Part shown: one piece after another, positions 17,547-24,926 of the stretch
Numbering within the stretch: position 1 is the first letter of the stretch
Layout of the letters: every line of letters starts with the position of its first letter
Assembly (NCBI GenBank): GCA_021819725.1
Contig: JAKAQR010000033.1
Coordinates: forward strand, 1 to 31,622
Origin: Actinomycetes bacterium
Lineage (GTDB): Bacteria > Actinomycetota > Acidimicrobiia > Acidimicrobiales > Acidimicrobiaceae
Direction of reading: 5' to 3'
DNA: 31,622 nucleotides
Program-made: the position numbers and the translations under genes
The notes under the pieces: model-generated
What the model saw: only the letters and a program-made list of their open reading frames with translations
Told to the model about the DNA's origin: nothing
Database searches by the model: none

Positions 17547-17925
17547 AACAGACACCCCCGCGCTCTACTTGGTCGGGATCGACAAGATCGATGCCGGTAA
17601 TTTCAAACTCCCTACCCGCCTCGACCTGACAACCTCCACCACACTCAGAACATTCGAAGTAATACTCAGGCGAGAATCGTGAGGCACGACCACAGCTCGT
17701 GCATCGCAACCGCGCCGGAATCCGCACTATCTCCAACCGACTTCGCCTCAACTGTGTCTCCTCTACCGCAAACTCATAGGCAAAGCGCAGGGAGGTGGCA
17801 TCAACCTGTGAAAGTTCCCCTACCGCAAGGTGAACGATGCTAACCCGAGCACCGTCGATATCCCTGGTCGCAAGTTCTTCCGTAACGGAGGTTACGACCG
17901 CTCTCGCCAACGAGGCTTCGTGCAC
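17530..17925 (-). CDS. hypA: Nickel metallochaperone HypA
   Basis: A 131-residue HypA family protein. It begins MHEASLARAV, with His2 and Glu3 forming the nickel site, and has a zinc site of two C-x2-C pairs (Cys75/78 in CTSC and Cys92/95 in CSEC). The length is slightly longer than the usual 113-120 because of the C-terminal tail. The GTG start directly follows the TAG stop of the DUF1641 gene, and the end overlaps hypB. It passes nickel to HypB and the large subunit. Confidence 0.95.
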   Translation of the reverse strand: MHEASLARAVVTSVTEELATRDIDGARVSIVHLAVGELSQVDATSLRFAYEFAVEETQLRRSRLEIVRIPARLRCTSCGRASRFSPEYYFECSECGGGCQVEAGREFEITGIDLVDPDQVERGGVCYDRAY

Positions 17926-18456
17926 CTAGACCCCTGCGTTATTCCGGCCCAAGGCACGCAGCAACTCGACTGCAAAGTCAAGACCTCGCTGAACCTCGGC
18001 ATCCTTTAGACTCTTCACCAGTGAGCCAAGACCCTTGATCTTGCTCGTTCGCGACCCTTTCGTAGCCCGTCGCGCATCACCTAGCGACTGAGTGAGTACC
18101 GTTACTCCACCAAGGAAGTCCTCGTCGAGTAGCTGATTGCGCAGGAGAGAACCAAGCACTTCGCTGCGATCGCCCAGACTCTTAAAGAGTGTGATGAGCT
18201 CCTTGAGACTCTCCAAGTTGCCAGCAGCAGCATCCTTTGAGCCACTCTGACGAATCTCTGCCACACTGGAACTCAATGAATCAACGATCACTTCTCCCCG
18301 CCGAAGGAACTCATTGAGCGACAACGTCAGAATGTAAAGTGCCTCAAGATTGTCGATGATTCCGAGAGCATAGGTCGTCGTATCCGGATCCGTAAGACGA
18401 TCCAACAATACATCAAGTTCATCTGCATTGGCTCGCTCACCAAGATTGGTAGCCAT
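17926..18456 (-). CDS. DUF1641-like protein, first gene of hydrogenase operon
   Basis: A 176-residue soluble helical protein. A LDVLLDRLTDPDT segment followed by IIDNLEALYILTLSLNEFLRRGEVIVDSL and, at the end, LVKSLKDAEVQRGLDFAVELLRALG resembles DUF1641 family proteins, which often sit beside hydrogenase or formate dehydrogenase genes. No Cys or metal motif is present, and the function is unknown. A strong GGGGGAGGG ribosome binding site precedes the ATG. Its stop abuts the hypA start. As leader gene of an 11-gene operon it is probably needed for hydrogenase activity or assembly; that is inference from position. Confidence 0.85.
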   Translation of the reverse strand: MATNLGERANADELDVLLDRLTDPDTTTYALGIIDNLEALYILTLSLNEFLRRGEVIVDSLSSSVAEIRQSGSKDAAAGNLESLKELITLFKSLGDRSEVLGSLLRNQLLDEDFLGGVTVLTQSLGDARRATKGSRTSKIKGLGSLVKSLKDAEVQRGLDFAVELLRALGRNNAGV

Positions 18457-18550
18457 ACAACCCTCCCCCTCACTGCTATGGTCCTGGAGGATTCACCTCA
18501 AGACCGTCAGGCTCACAGCAAGACTGTAGCGCTCAAGAATTCGGGTGCAT

Positions 18551-18600
18551 AGGCCAATTGCGGCCATAATGCGAAGCGGAAACCCAAATTGCGCAAATCA
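18551..18600. promoter_or_regulatory. Repeated AATTGCG motifs upstream of hydrogenase operon (candidate activator site)
   Basis: AATTGCG occurs at 18556-18562 and 18587-18593, 31 bp apart (about three helical turns) in the same orientation, with a related AATGCG at 18569-18574 between them. They lie 100-137 bp upstream of the first operon gene and just downstream of the AraC-type regulator gene. AraC-family activators commonly bind direct repeats at such positions. No clear -35/-10 pair was identified for the operon. Confidence 0.4.
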
Positions 18601-18657
18601 CCTACTGAACTGAGTCCGGTTCACGCACTCTGAATCCAGATCGCGTGCGTGACACCG

Positions 18658-19716
18658 CTAGCCATTACGTTCGAGCGTCGCCGAGGGACTCTCGCCAAAC
18701 CGCTCACGGTACGAACGTGCGAACCGACCGTAATGATGCATACCCCACCGAGCGGCAATAGTTCCCAACGTCTCGGCCATATCACTCTCCTTGAGGATCT
18801 CTGCCCGTATGCGATCCAGCCGTTGATCGCGTAGATAGGTCATCGGTGAGGTGTGCAACTCATCCTGAAAGGCCTTTTGGAGCGTGCGAGGACTGACTCC
18901 AATTGCCGTCGCGACCTTCTCCAACGATAGATCCTCCTGAAGATTGTCGTCCACAAACCGGGTAGCCAGACGCAGGGTTCGACTCCCCCGCTCCCTGCAG
19001 AAAGGAAGCCGCAGCTGATCATGGTAGTTAGAACACTGCAGCAACAGCAATGAGGCGGCGAGATACTCCTCAAGCGTGCTGACCCGCAGGTCGTTCCGAG
19101 TGAGATCATCCTGAGAGTACAGCTCTTCGTGAAGGAGCTGGACTGCGGCATGCCATCGCCAGGCGTTCTGCACCGAAAGGTCAAAGGCGCCTAGGAAACG
19201 CACTGGTTCGCGCAGGGAACGAGCCAGCGTGCGAACGAGTAGGCGCTCTAACAGCGCAGCTGAAAACCTCACGAACAGGTGCGGCGAGTCCGCATCAAAC
19301 ACCAGATCAAGACGGCTGCCAGGATTGGCGATGAAGGCGCGAACCGTGGAGCTCTCGTAGCTTTGCCCCGAGAATTGGAACTCACCACGGCCGTTGGTAG
19401 CCATAAAGACGACGTAATCATCCACCCATACATCCCGCAGTTGCACGCGCACTCGGTAGTCCACATAGCCAAAGCTGATCTCATGCAAAGCCGCAACATG
19501 GTAGGTGAGCACAAAATTGGCGGCATCCTGCCCTGCTACCAAGATCTTGTGTTCTCCAAAGAGCTCCTCCATCGCACGTTCTGCCAGGCGTATAACCGGC
19601 GTTGTCGCGCACTCGAATGCCTCAAGAGCTGGAGGGATTCCTCGACTTCTTCCGCGGTGGGGCACCGGACGATCGGTCAGGGAGGTATCTATCATCCGAA
19701 CCTTTGAGATCGCCAT
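18658..19716 (-). CDS. AraC-family transcriptional regulator, probable hydrogenase-locus regulator
   Basis: A 352-residue protein with an N-terminal sensing region (about 40-225) like the AraC_binding_2/cupin-type domain of FeaR-type regulators (YRVRVQLRDVWVDDYVVFM, then FQFSGQSYESSTVRAFIANPG), and a C-terminal double helix-turn-helix (about 255-348): LSLEKVATAIGVSPRTLQKAFQ, TYLRDQRLDRIR and a second helix-turn-helix with GTIAARWGMHHYGRFARSYRERFGESPS. It lies between the hydrogenase operon (same strand, downstream) and hypDE (divergent), which suggests control of both. The signal is unknown. A TACAAT -10-like box ends 7 nt before the ATG, so its mRNA may be leaderless. No ribosome binding site is visible. 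Confidence 0.92.
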   Translation of the reverse strand: MAISKVRMIDTSLTDRPVPHRGRSRGIPPALEAFECATTPVIRLAERAMEELFGEHKILVAGQDAANFVLTYHVAALHEISFGYVDYRVRVQLRDVWVDDYVVFMATNGRGEFQFSGQSYESSTVRAFIANPGSRLDLVFDADSPHLFVRFSAALLERLLVRTLARSLREPVRFLGAFDLSVQNAWRWHAAVQLLHEELYSQDDLTRNDLRVSTLEEYLAASLLLLQCSNYHDQLRLPFCRERGSRTLRLATRFVDDNLQEDLSLEKVATAIGVSPRTLQKAFQDELHTSPMTYLRDQRLDRIRAEILKESDMAETLGTIAARWGMHHYGRFARSYRERFGESPSATLERNG

Positions 19717-19917
19717 GGCCCAGATTGTATCAAATTTTCGCAGAGTGGACTAGCCAAGCTAAGTCGGTTGCGAGAATCGTTAGTTTCCTGCGTAATATGG
19801 ATGTCCAACCCCCTCATCACGGAACCTCTCTTGATAGGTTGGTCCTGTTGTGCCGACCGTGGTGGCGTGACCCGAGTTACACCGGGCATCTGTCTCGCGG
19901 TGTCAAGAGGAGGGACG
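19717..19917. promoter_or_regulatory. Divergent promoter region between AraC-type regulator and hypD
   Basis: On the plus strand TTGCGA (19768-19773) and TAATAT (19793-19798), 19 nt apart, form a candidate sigma70-type promoter for hypDE. On the minus strand a TACAAT box (plus-strand 19724-19729) ends 7 nt from the regulator ATG, suggesting a leaderless transcript. The 19-nt spacer is longer than optimal, which fits an activator-dependent promoter. Not tested. Confidence 0.4.
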
Positions 19918-21036
19918 ATGCAATACGTCGATGAATACCGTGATCCTACCCGGATCAGGGAATTGAGTGCGGCGATCCACGCGCAGGTCAAGAATCGCCA
20001 GTACCGAATCATGGAGATCTGTGGTGGGCACACGCATAGCATCTATCGCTTTGGCCTCCAGGAGATGCTACCTGAGAACATCGAACTCATCCACGGTCCG
20101 GGTTGCCCTGTCTGTGTTCTTCCAGTGGGCAAGGTCGACGAGGCGCTGGTGCTCGCCCGCACACACGACATCACTCTCACCGCGTTTGGCGATGTCATGC
20201 GAGTCCCAGGATCGAGGGAGAGTCCGTTCCAGGCAAAGGCACAAGGCGCAGACATCCGAATGGTGTACTCGCCCATGGATGCCCTAAAGATCGCGATGAA
20301 TGATCCTGATCGAGAAGTGGTGTTCTTTGCTATCGGTTTTGAGACAACCGCGCCATCTACGGCCCTCACGATCCTCAATGCGGCACGCTTGGGAGTCGAG
20401 AACTTCTCGGTATTTTGCAATCACGTAACCGTTGGCCCACCGCTGCGCGCAATTATGGACAATGAGTTCTTTGATCTGGATGGCTTCATTGGACCTGGGC
20501 ACGTATCGACCGTCATCGGACTCGATCCCTATGATTTCGTTGCGACAGAGTACCATCGTCCAATCGTCGTTACCGGCTTCGAACCCGTGGATCTCATGGA
20601 GTCAATTCTTTGGCTAGTAAAACTCATCGGTAATGGCGAGGCTAAGGTCGAAAATCAGTATGTACGCGCCGTGCAGAGAAAAGGGAATACGACAGCTATC
20701 GCAGCGATGACAGAGGTGTTCGAGGAGCGCCCTAGCTTTGAGTGGCGAGGGCTTGGCTACATCGAATCCTCCGCTCTGCGTTTGCGCGAACCCTATCACC
20801 GTTTCGATGCAGAGTTACGTTATTCAGTATCCCCGATCCGGTCACCGGAGCCAAAAGGTGCGCTTTGTGGCGAGGTGTTGATAGGTCAAAAACGGCCCGA
20901 GGACTGCCCACTCCTCGGCAGTACCTGTCTACCCGACAGTCCAGTCGGGGCCCTCATGGTCTCTTCGGAGGGAGCATGTAGTGCCTACTACACCTACGTT
21001 CATCGGCGACTAGTCGTCAACGCAGGACAGCTATGA
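19918..21036 (+). CDS. hypD: Hydrogenase maturation factor HypD
   Basis: A 372-residue [4Fe-4S] scaffold on which, with HypC, the Fe(CN)2CO moiety is built. The start was set at the ATG giving MQYVDEYRDP, preceded by GAGGAGGG; the frame is open 50 codons further upstream, but that stretch has no coding character. Motifs: EICGGHTHS (Cys35), GPGCPVCVLP (Cys63, Cys66), GFETTAPSTA and the C-terminal Fe-S cysteines 317, 330, 337 and 354 in GALCGEVLIGQKRPEDC, GSTC and EGAC. The length fits the family. It overlaps hypE by 4 nt (ATGA) and is transcribed divergently from the regulator gene. Confidence 0.97.
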   Translation: MQYVDEYRDPTRIRELSAAIHAQVKNRQYRIMEICGGHTHSIYRFGLQEMLPENIELIHGPGCPVCVLPVGKVDEALVLARTHDITLTAFGDVMRVPGSRESPFQAKAQGADIRMVYSPMDALKIAMNDPDREVVFFAIGFETTAPSTALTILNAARLGVENFSVFCNHVTVGPPLRAIMDNEFFDLDGFIGPGHVSTVIGLDPYDFVATEYHRPIVVTGFEPVDLMESILWLVKLIGNGEAKVENQYVRAVQRKGNTTAIAAMTEVFEERPSFEWRGLGYIESSALRLREPYHRFDAELRYSVSPIRSPEPKGALCGEVLIGQKRPEDCPLLGSTCLPDSPVGALMVSSEGACSAYYTYVHRRLVVNAGQL

Positions 21037-22058
21037 CGACCTGGTTTGCAGACCCAGAGATCCTCATGGCCCATGGGGCTGGTGGCAAGGCGAGTAGAAA
21101 ACTCCTCGAGGGACTGATCGCACCCGTCCTGGCCGAACACGGATCACCCGCAGCCTTAGGTGATTCATTCAACATAGCCGGTACGGACTTTTGGGTCACC
21201 ACAGACTCCTTCGTGGTAAGCCCAAATGTCTTCCCTGGGGGCTGTCTTGGAGAGCTCGCGGTGAATGGAACCCTGAACGATCTCGCGGTAGCCGGCGCAG
21301 AGCCTCTCGTACTGACCTCAGCCATCATCATTGAGGCAGGTACCTCCAGCCAGGAGTTAAAGGTACAGCTCGAGGGGATGGCAAAGGCGTCACAAGCGGC
21401 TGAGGTACCGATTGTAGCCGGCGACACCAAGGTGGTTGAGCATGGCAAGGGCGATCGCGTCTATATAACCACCACGGGAGTGGGCAGATCGCACCCGAAA
21501 GCAAACCTCGATCCGGGAAGGGTACAACCCGGTGATGCGGTCATCTGTTCAGGCACTCTTGGGGATCACGGCATCACCATCCTCATGGCAAGGGGAGAGC
21601 TCGACTTCACATCGGCTTCCCTGGCATCCGATACTGCCAATCTATGGCCGTTGATCAAGGTACTCTTGGACGAATTTGGCGGTGCAATCAAGTGGATGCG
21701 TGATCCCACTCGTGGAGGTCTGGCAAGCACATTGAACGAGCTTGCCGAGGACGCTAAAGTCGAGATTCTGGTTGAAGAGGGCCGGGTGCCGATAGCCAAC
21801 CCCGTACGCGGCGCGTGTGAGATCCTTGGGCTCGACCCCTTCCACATCGCAAATGAAGGGAAATTAGTGGCCATCATCTCCGCAGATTATGTCGATCAGG
21901 TGCTCGCCACAATGAAGGCCCATCCGCTCGGGCGCAACGCGGCACACATTGGAACTGTGCGCGAATCCACTACCCCAATGGTGGTCTGTGCGACCGAATT
22001 CGGCGCACACCGCACGCTCGACATGCTCACCGGTGATCCACTGCCACGAATTTGCTAG
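21033..22058 (+). CDS. hypE: Carbamoyl dehydratase HypE
   Basis: A 341-residue PurM/AIR-synthetase-like enzyme that dehydrates the HypF-derived thiocarboxamide on its C-terminal cysteine to thiocyanate, the source of the CN ligands. The C-terminus is PRIC with Cys341 as the modified residue, exactly as the family requires. Other motifs are MAHGAGGKASRKL at the N-terminus, NDLAVAGAEPL, VAGDTKVV (ATP/Mg site) and RDPTRGGLASTLNELA. The start overlaps hypD by 4 nt. No truncation or missing key residue is seen. Confidence 0.97.
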   Translation: MTTWFADPEILMAHGAGGKASRKLLEGLIAPVLAEHGSPAALGDSFNIAGTDFWVTTDSFVVSPNVFPGGCLGELAVNGTLNDLAVAGAEPLVLTSAIIIEAGTSSQELKVQLEGMAKASQAAEVPIVAGDTKVVEHGKGDRVYITTTGVGRSHPKANLDPGRVQPGDAVICSGTLGDHGITILMARGELDFTSASLASDTANLWPLIKVLLDEFGGAIKWMRDPTRGGLASTLNELAEDAKVEILVEEGRVPIANPVRGACEILGLDPFHIANEGKLVAIISADYVDQVLATMKAHPLGRNAAHIGTVRESTTPMVVCATEFGAHRTLDMLTGDPLPRIC

Positions 22059-22059
22059 A

Positions 22060-22230
22060 GTGACCCCTATCAGTGTCGAGCGCCTTGCGGCCCTCGGTTC
22101 AGTTTTCTCGCGGCCTGCCCGAGCGGACCTAGCACTTCACTCATCCAGCGATGTCGGTCACTCGTTACAACAGGTGGCCCGTGCGGTGCAAATCATGACA
22201 AAGGCGAACCTGCGGTTCAACAGATCATAA
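22060..22230 (+). CDS. Possible small protein downstream of hypE
   Basis: A 56-codon frame from a GTG 1 nt after the hypE stop (MTPISVERLAALGSVFSRPA...), ending at a TAA. The codons mostly end in G or C, like its neighbours, and the position suggests translational coupling. There is no recognisable domain, no Cys and no membrane segment. It ends 5 nt before an insertion-sequence-like end, so it could also be the remains of a longer gene cut by that insertion. Weakly supported. Confidence 0.35.
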   Translation: MTPISVERLAALGSVFSRPARADLALHSSSDVGHSLQQVARAVQIMTKANLRFNRS

Positions 22231-22234
22231 TCTC

Positions 22235-22271
22235 GTGACATCCTCTCCGTCCTGAAGGGCGCAGCTTCAGA
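22235..22271 (-). mobile_element. IS200/IS605-type element end (TnpB-guide-RNA-like 3' end), remnant
   Basis: Read on the minus strand, the sequence is GAAGCTGCGCCCTTCAGG followed by ACGGAGAGGATGTCAC. It closely resembles the widespread right-end motif of IS605-family tnpB elements, a GC-rich hairpin with a CCCTTTAGGG-like centre followed by GAGGATGTCAC. In intact elements this is also the 3' end of the TnpB guide RNA, with the guide taken from the flank. No tnpA or tnpB gene is present nearby, so this is a leftover end. Identification rests on motif memory. Confidence 0.45.
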
Positions 22272-22647
22272 TGTGGTGATGCGCTTCATTGGGTCGCTGT
22301 CATGTATCCTGTTGGATGCATCGTGCGATGTGATTTCCTCCCTCATCTATTGTGGTCGGTCCTCTCGCATTCGAGGTGGTTCATCATTGTACCCCCATGA
22401 ACGCTTCGCTGCGTTCTTGCGGGTCACCAACGCATCATTCGGGATCGCAGTGGGTCGCTAGCTCTTCGGTGTGGAGCTCTTTCATCTCCTCCTTGCCGGT
22501 CTATCCCGGGGATTACGAGGGCTCCGGTCAGGGGCATTACCACGACCGTTGAGCCTGGTCATAGCCTCTGCGAGCGCATGCAACTGCGGTTGACATCTCC
22601 TCGTTATCTTTGTGAAGTGAGATAAGAAATGTGAGAGAAAGAAGATT
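22272..22647. other. Intergenic mobile-element debris
   Basis: Apart from the two element-like fragments annotated here, no coding region is supportable. The short plus-strand frames in this stretch run antisense to those fragments. The following gene has a different, more even base composition than the hydrogenase genes, in line with this being an insertion hot spot. Confidence 0.4.
22380..22485 (-). pseudogene. Decayed leader of a reverse-transcriptase-associated element
   Basis: On the minus strand an AAGGAGGAG-ATG start (ATG at 22485) begins MKELHTEELATHCDPE, then a stop, then CVGDPQERSEAFMGVQ. This resembles a conserved short leader frame, of the form MKEL..EGVA.HDDPESCVG..E...EAL.G, that I recall occurring upstream of group II intron-like reverse transcriptases. 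The in-frame stop and the absence of any reverse transcriptase gene point to a relic. The association is from memory and uncertain. Confidence 0.35.
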
Positions 22648-24219
22648 ATGAGCATGCAAAGGCGAGAGTCGATTCAAAAGCAGCCATCCACTGTCAGAAC
22701 AGTAAGGAAGGCGGCTGCGGTTGACCATTCCACAAGTACACCAGTTTCACAACGGATCCTCGACTTGCAACGCACCGTAGGCAACCGTACAGTAGCTGCT
22801 CTTGTAGCTGCTGCTCAGCCTAAGTTGGTCGTTAGCGCGGCCAACGATCGTTTAGAGCGAGAGGCCGATACCGCGGCCGACCAGGTCATGGCTCTCCTTG
22901 ATCGGAACGTCCGAATGAATCCACTATTGGACACTATCGGTGTCGCCGATGGCGTAGCAAGTAGTGGTCTACAGCGGCGGGCTACGGCCGACGCTCCAGT
23001 AGCTGGGAGAAGCGGCGGCGAAGTTGACACTCGGACGGAGACACAGATCGGCACTCTACGCGCTGGTGGGAGTTCGCTTCCGTCACGCCTACGTTCGCCT
23101 ATGGAGGGGGCATTCGGCGTAGATTTCGGTAAGGTGCGACTTCATCGGGGTCGAACCTCAGAGATGCTCTGCCGAAAGATGGGTGCGATTGCCTTCACTG
23201 TCGGAAGCGATGTCTTCCTCGGCTCTAGTGCGCCTCCCCTGGAGCGCCCTGTTGGTCAGCACCTCCTAGCCCATGAGTTAAGTCATACTATTCAGCAAGG
23301 AGCCGTTGGAGGTCTGGTTAAGCCAACGGTTCATCGCAGCGTTGAACTCACTGGTCTGGTTCAGCGGTTTTACGGTGACGATCCAAAGGATAAGATCACT
23401 CAAGATAGTAGTGATCTTCTGTACGGGAATTCCGACCCTAGAGCAGCAACCAAGGTTTGCCTGGACGCCAATCAAAGACTGAAGCTGCGTACCATTGATG
23501 AGTACAACTCGAGGATAGGTATTAACAAGCTGATTACTTCGACGTTTGCTGCGCTTGGTTTGTTTTACCTGCGTGAACAGCTTGACTCCACCGCTGAATG
23601 GGGCCTAAGCGCTTGGAGAAACAGGGCAATCGATCCACAAAACGATGACGCGCTCGAGAAGTGGATTGGGTTCTTGCGCGCCCACAAGGATAAGGTCGGT
23701 CTCGTAGATCTTGGCGAGAAGGGAGGCTGGTTTGTTAAAGCGAAGATCGATCAAAAGCACCGATTCAAGAAAAATCGTAGGTTTTCACAAGCCGACCAAG
23801 CCAAAGGGGACCGGTTGACATCGAAGGAGATTCGACAGTTTCTTGGATCCCCAAATATAGCTGCGGCTGAAGCACTATTCTACCCAATGAGTCCAAAGAA
23901 GCAGGAGGCACTCAACGCATGGGTCTATAGAGCGTTGTTTCGTCGAACCAGCAAGCTCGGTCAGGACTTCACAATCAAGGAGCTACGTGCAAAGGTCCAC
24001 TTCAACACCGCTAGCGATCCAGACTATCAGCCACCAAAGGATCCAGATACCGTGGTAACGCCCACTTGGCAAGACACAGGAGTGGCCACCCAGAGTCGAA
24101 AGAAAATCAATAAGAATAGGCCAATCACGGTGAGTGAATTTCGGCATATGGAAAAGCTGAAGAAGACCAATCCCGATAGCTTTAATGTCTATGGAGAGAC
24201 ACCGCCGCCACCGCCATAG
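22648..24219 (+). CDS. DUF4157 (eCIS-core type) protein with HExxH motif and unknown C-terminal region
   Basis: A 523-residue protein. Residues 1-140 are a low-complexity, probably disordered leader with a short conserved helix (SQRILDLQRTVGNRTVAALV). A DUF4157 domain covers about 143-225: LRSPMEGAFGVDFGKVRLH, then AFTVGSDVFLG, then HLLAHELSHTIQQ with the zinc-metallopeptidase signature His209-Glu210-x2-His213. DUF4157 proteins are linked to extracellular contractile injection systems and act as self-cleaving carriers of effector domains. The remaining 280 residues (240-523, Lys-rich, ending in a PPPPP tail) are unrecognised and may be the toxin or effector. No contractile system genes are nearby, and no signal peptide is seen. 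The gene is less GC-rich than its neighbours and flanked by element debris, suggesting horizontal acquisition. The start has a purine-rich GAGAGAAAGAAG upstream. Confidence 0.85.
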   Translation: MSMQRRESIQKQPSTVRTVRKAAAVDHSTSTPVSQRILDLQRTVGNRTVAALVAAAQPKLVVSAANDRLEREADTAADQVMALLDRNVRMNPLLDTIGVADGVASSGLQRRATADAPVAGRSGGEVDTRTETQIGTLRAGGSSLPSRLRSPMEGAFGVDFGKVRLHRGRTSEMLCRKMGAIAFTVGSDVFLGSSAPPLERPVGQHLLAHELSHTIQQGAVGGLVKPTVHRSVELTGLVQRFYGDDPKDKITQDSSDLLYGNSDPRAATKVCLDANQRLKLRTIDEYNSRIGINKLITSTFAALGLFYLREQLDSTAEWGLSAWRNRAIDPQNDDALEKWIGFLRAHKDKVGLVDLGEKGGWFVKAKIDQKHRFKKNRRFSQADQAKGDRLTSKEIRQFLGSPNIAAAEALFYPMSPKKQEALNAWVYRALFRRTSKLGQDFTIKELRAKVHFNTASDPDYQPPKDPDTVVTPTWQDTGVATQSRKKINKNRPITVSEFRHMEKLKKTNPDSFNVYGETPPPPP

Positions 24220-24926
24220 CGGTAACGTCCGTGTATCGCGAGCTGGCTATCATACGCGTCAGCAGTTCTCGGGCCTGTCGTTGGCCCGGCAGGCATGCCG
24301 GGTGTCTCTTGTGTCCTTGTCTGGGTGGGCTTTGAGCACCCGCTTGGTCGAAGGATGCTCCGGAGCTAAGAACGGCGACGTGACCACCGGCTGCTGCACC
24401 CTAGGGATCGTTCAAACACCATGTCTCACGAGCGACTGGGCCCACCGGTGAATAGATGCGAAAGCTAAAACGCGAGATGATCTCGAACAAGACGAGGAAG
24501 AAGGGAAGCACGGAGTGGGAACAGGATAGATCCAAAGCGTTCGACAAGTCGGCTTTCACGAGATCAAATCGGCTACATTCACCATCTACCCCGGCGGCTC
24601 CAAAGGTGCACGGATGGCTGGCCAGTGTTTGGCGGGGAGAGTTTGCTGCATTGTTCTTCGGTACCGTAGCGACATCAACAGGTCCTCTATGTGTAGGAGA
24701 ATGCGTTCCTCCACCTCCAATCCTACCTTCGTTACTGGGTGTCACCACGGCGCCATCATCGGGTGTGGTCACGACACCGGTGGGCCGTTGCAGTCATCCA
24801 CAGAATCAGCAGATCGATCCAGACTCCACGAGTCTGGATCGATCAGTGGCTCCCCTATCCTCTACGCATCAATAAAAGAATACCCATGCATCGATAGCAT
24901 TTGGGAGCAACGTCCACCTGCCAGTG
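24220..24926. other. About 700 bp without a supportable gene
   Basis: Several overlapping open frames occur on both strands (for example 24456-24875 plus and 24401-24772 minus), but none has a recognisable domain, a good ribosome binding site or convincing codon use. The stretch may be decayed DNA following the DUF4157 gene. It ends with the strong hairpin annotated separately. Confidence 0.45.
24812..24844. terminator. Hairpin, likely bidirectional terminator
   Basis: A perfect 14-bp inverted repeat, GATCGATCCAGACT (24812-24825) and AGTCTGGATCGATC (24831-24844), with a 5-nt loop CCACG. It lies about 80 nt past the end of the minus-strand permease gene and could also stop readthrough from the plus strand. 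There is no T tract. Confidence 0.65.

Noticed and set aside
24456..24875. 139-codon plus-strand frame between the DUF4157 gene and the permease gene
   Set aside because: No recognisable domain, and its end lies in the terminator hairpin. A competing antisense frame is equally open, which suggests non-coding DNA.
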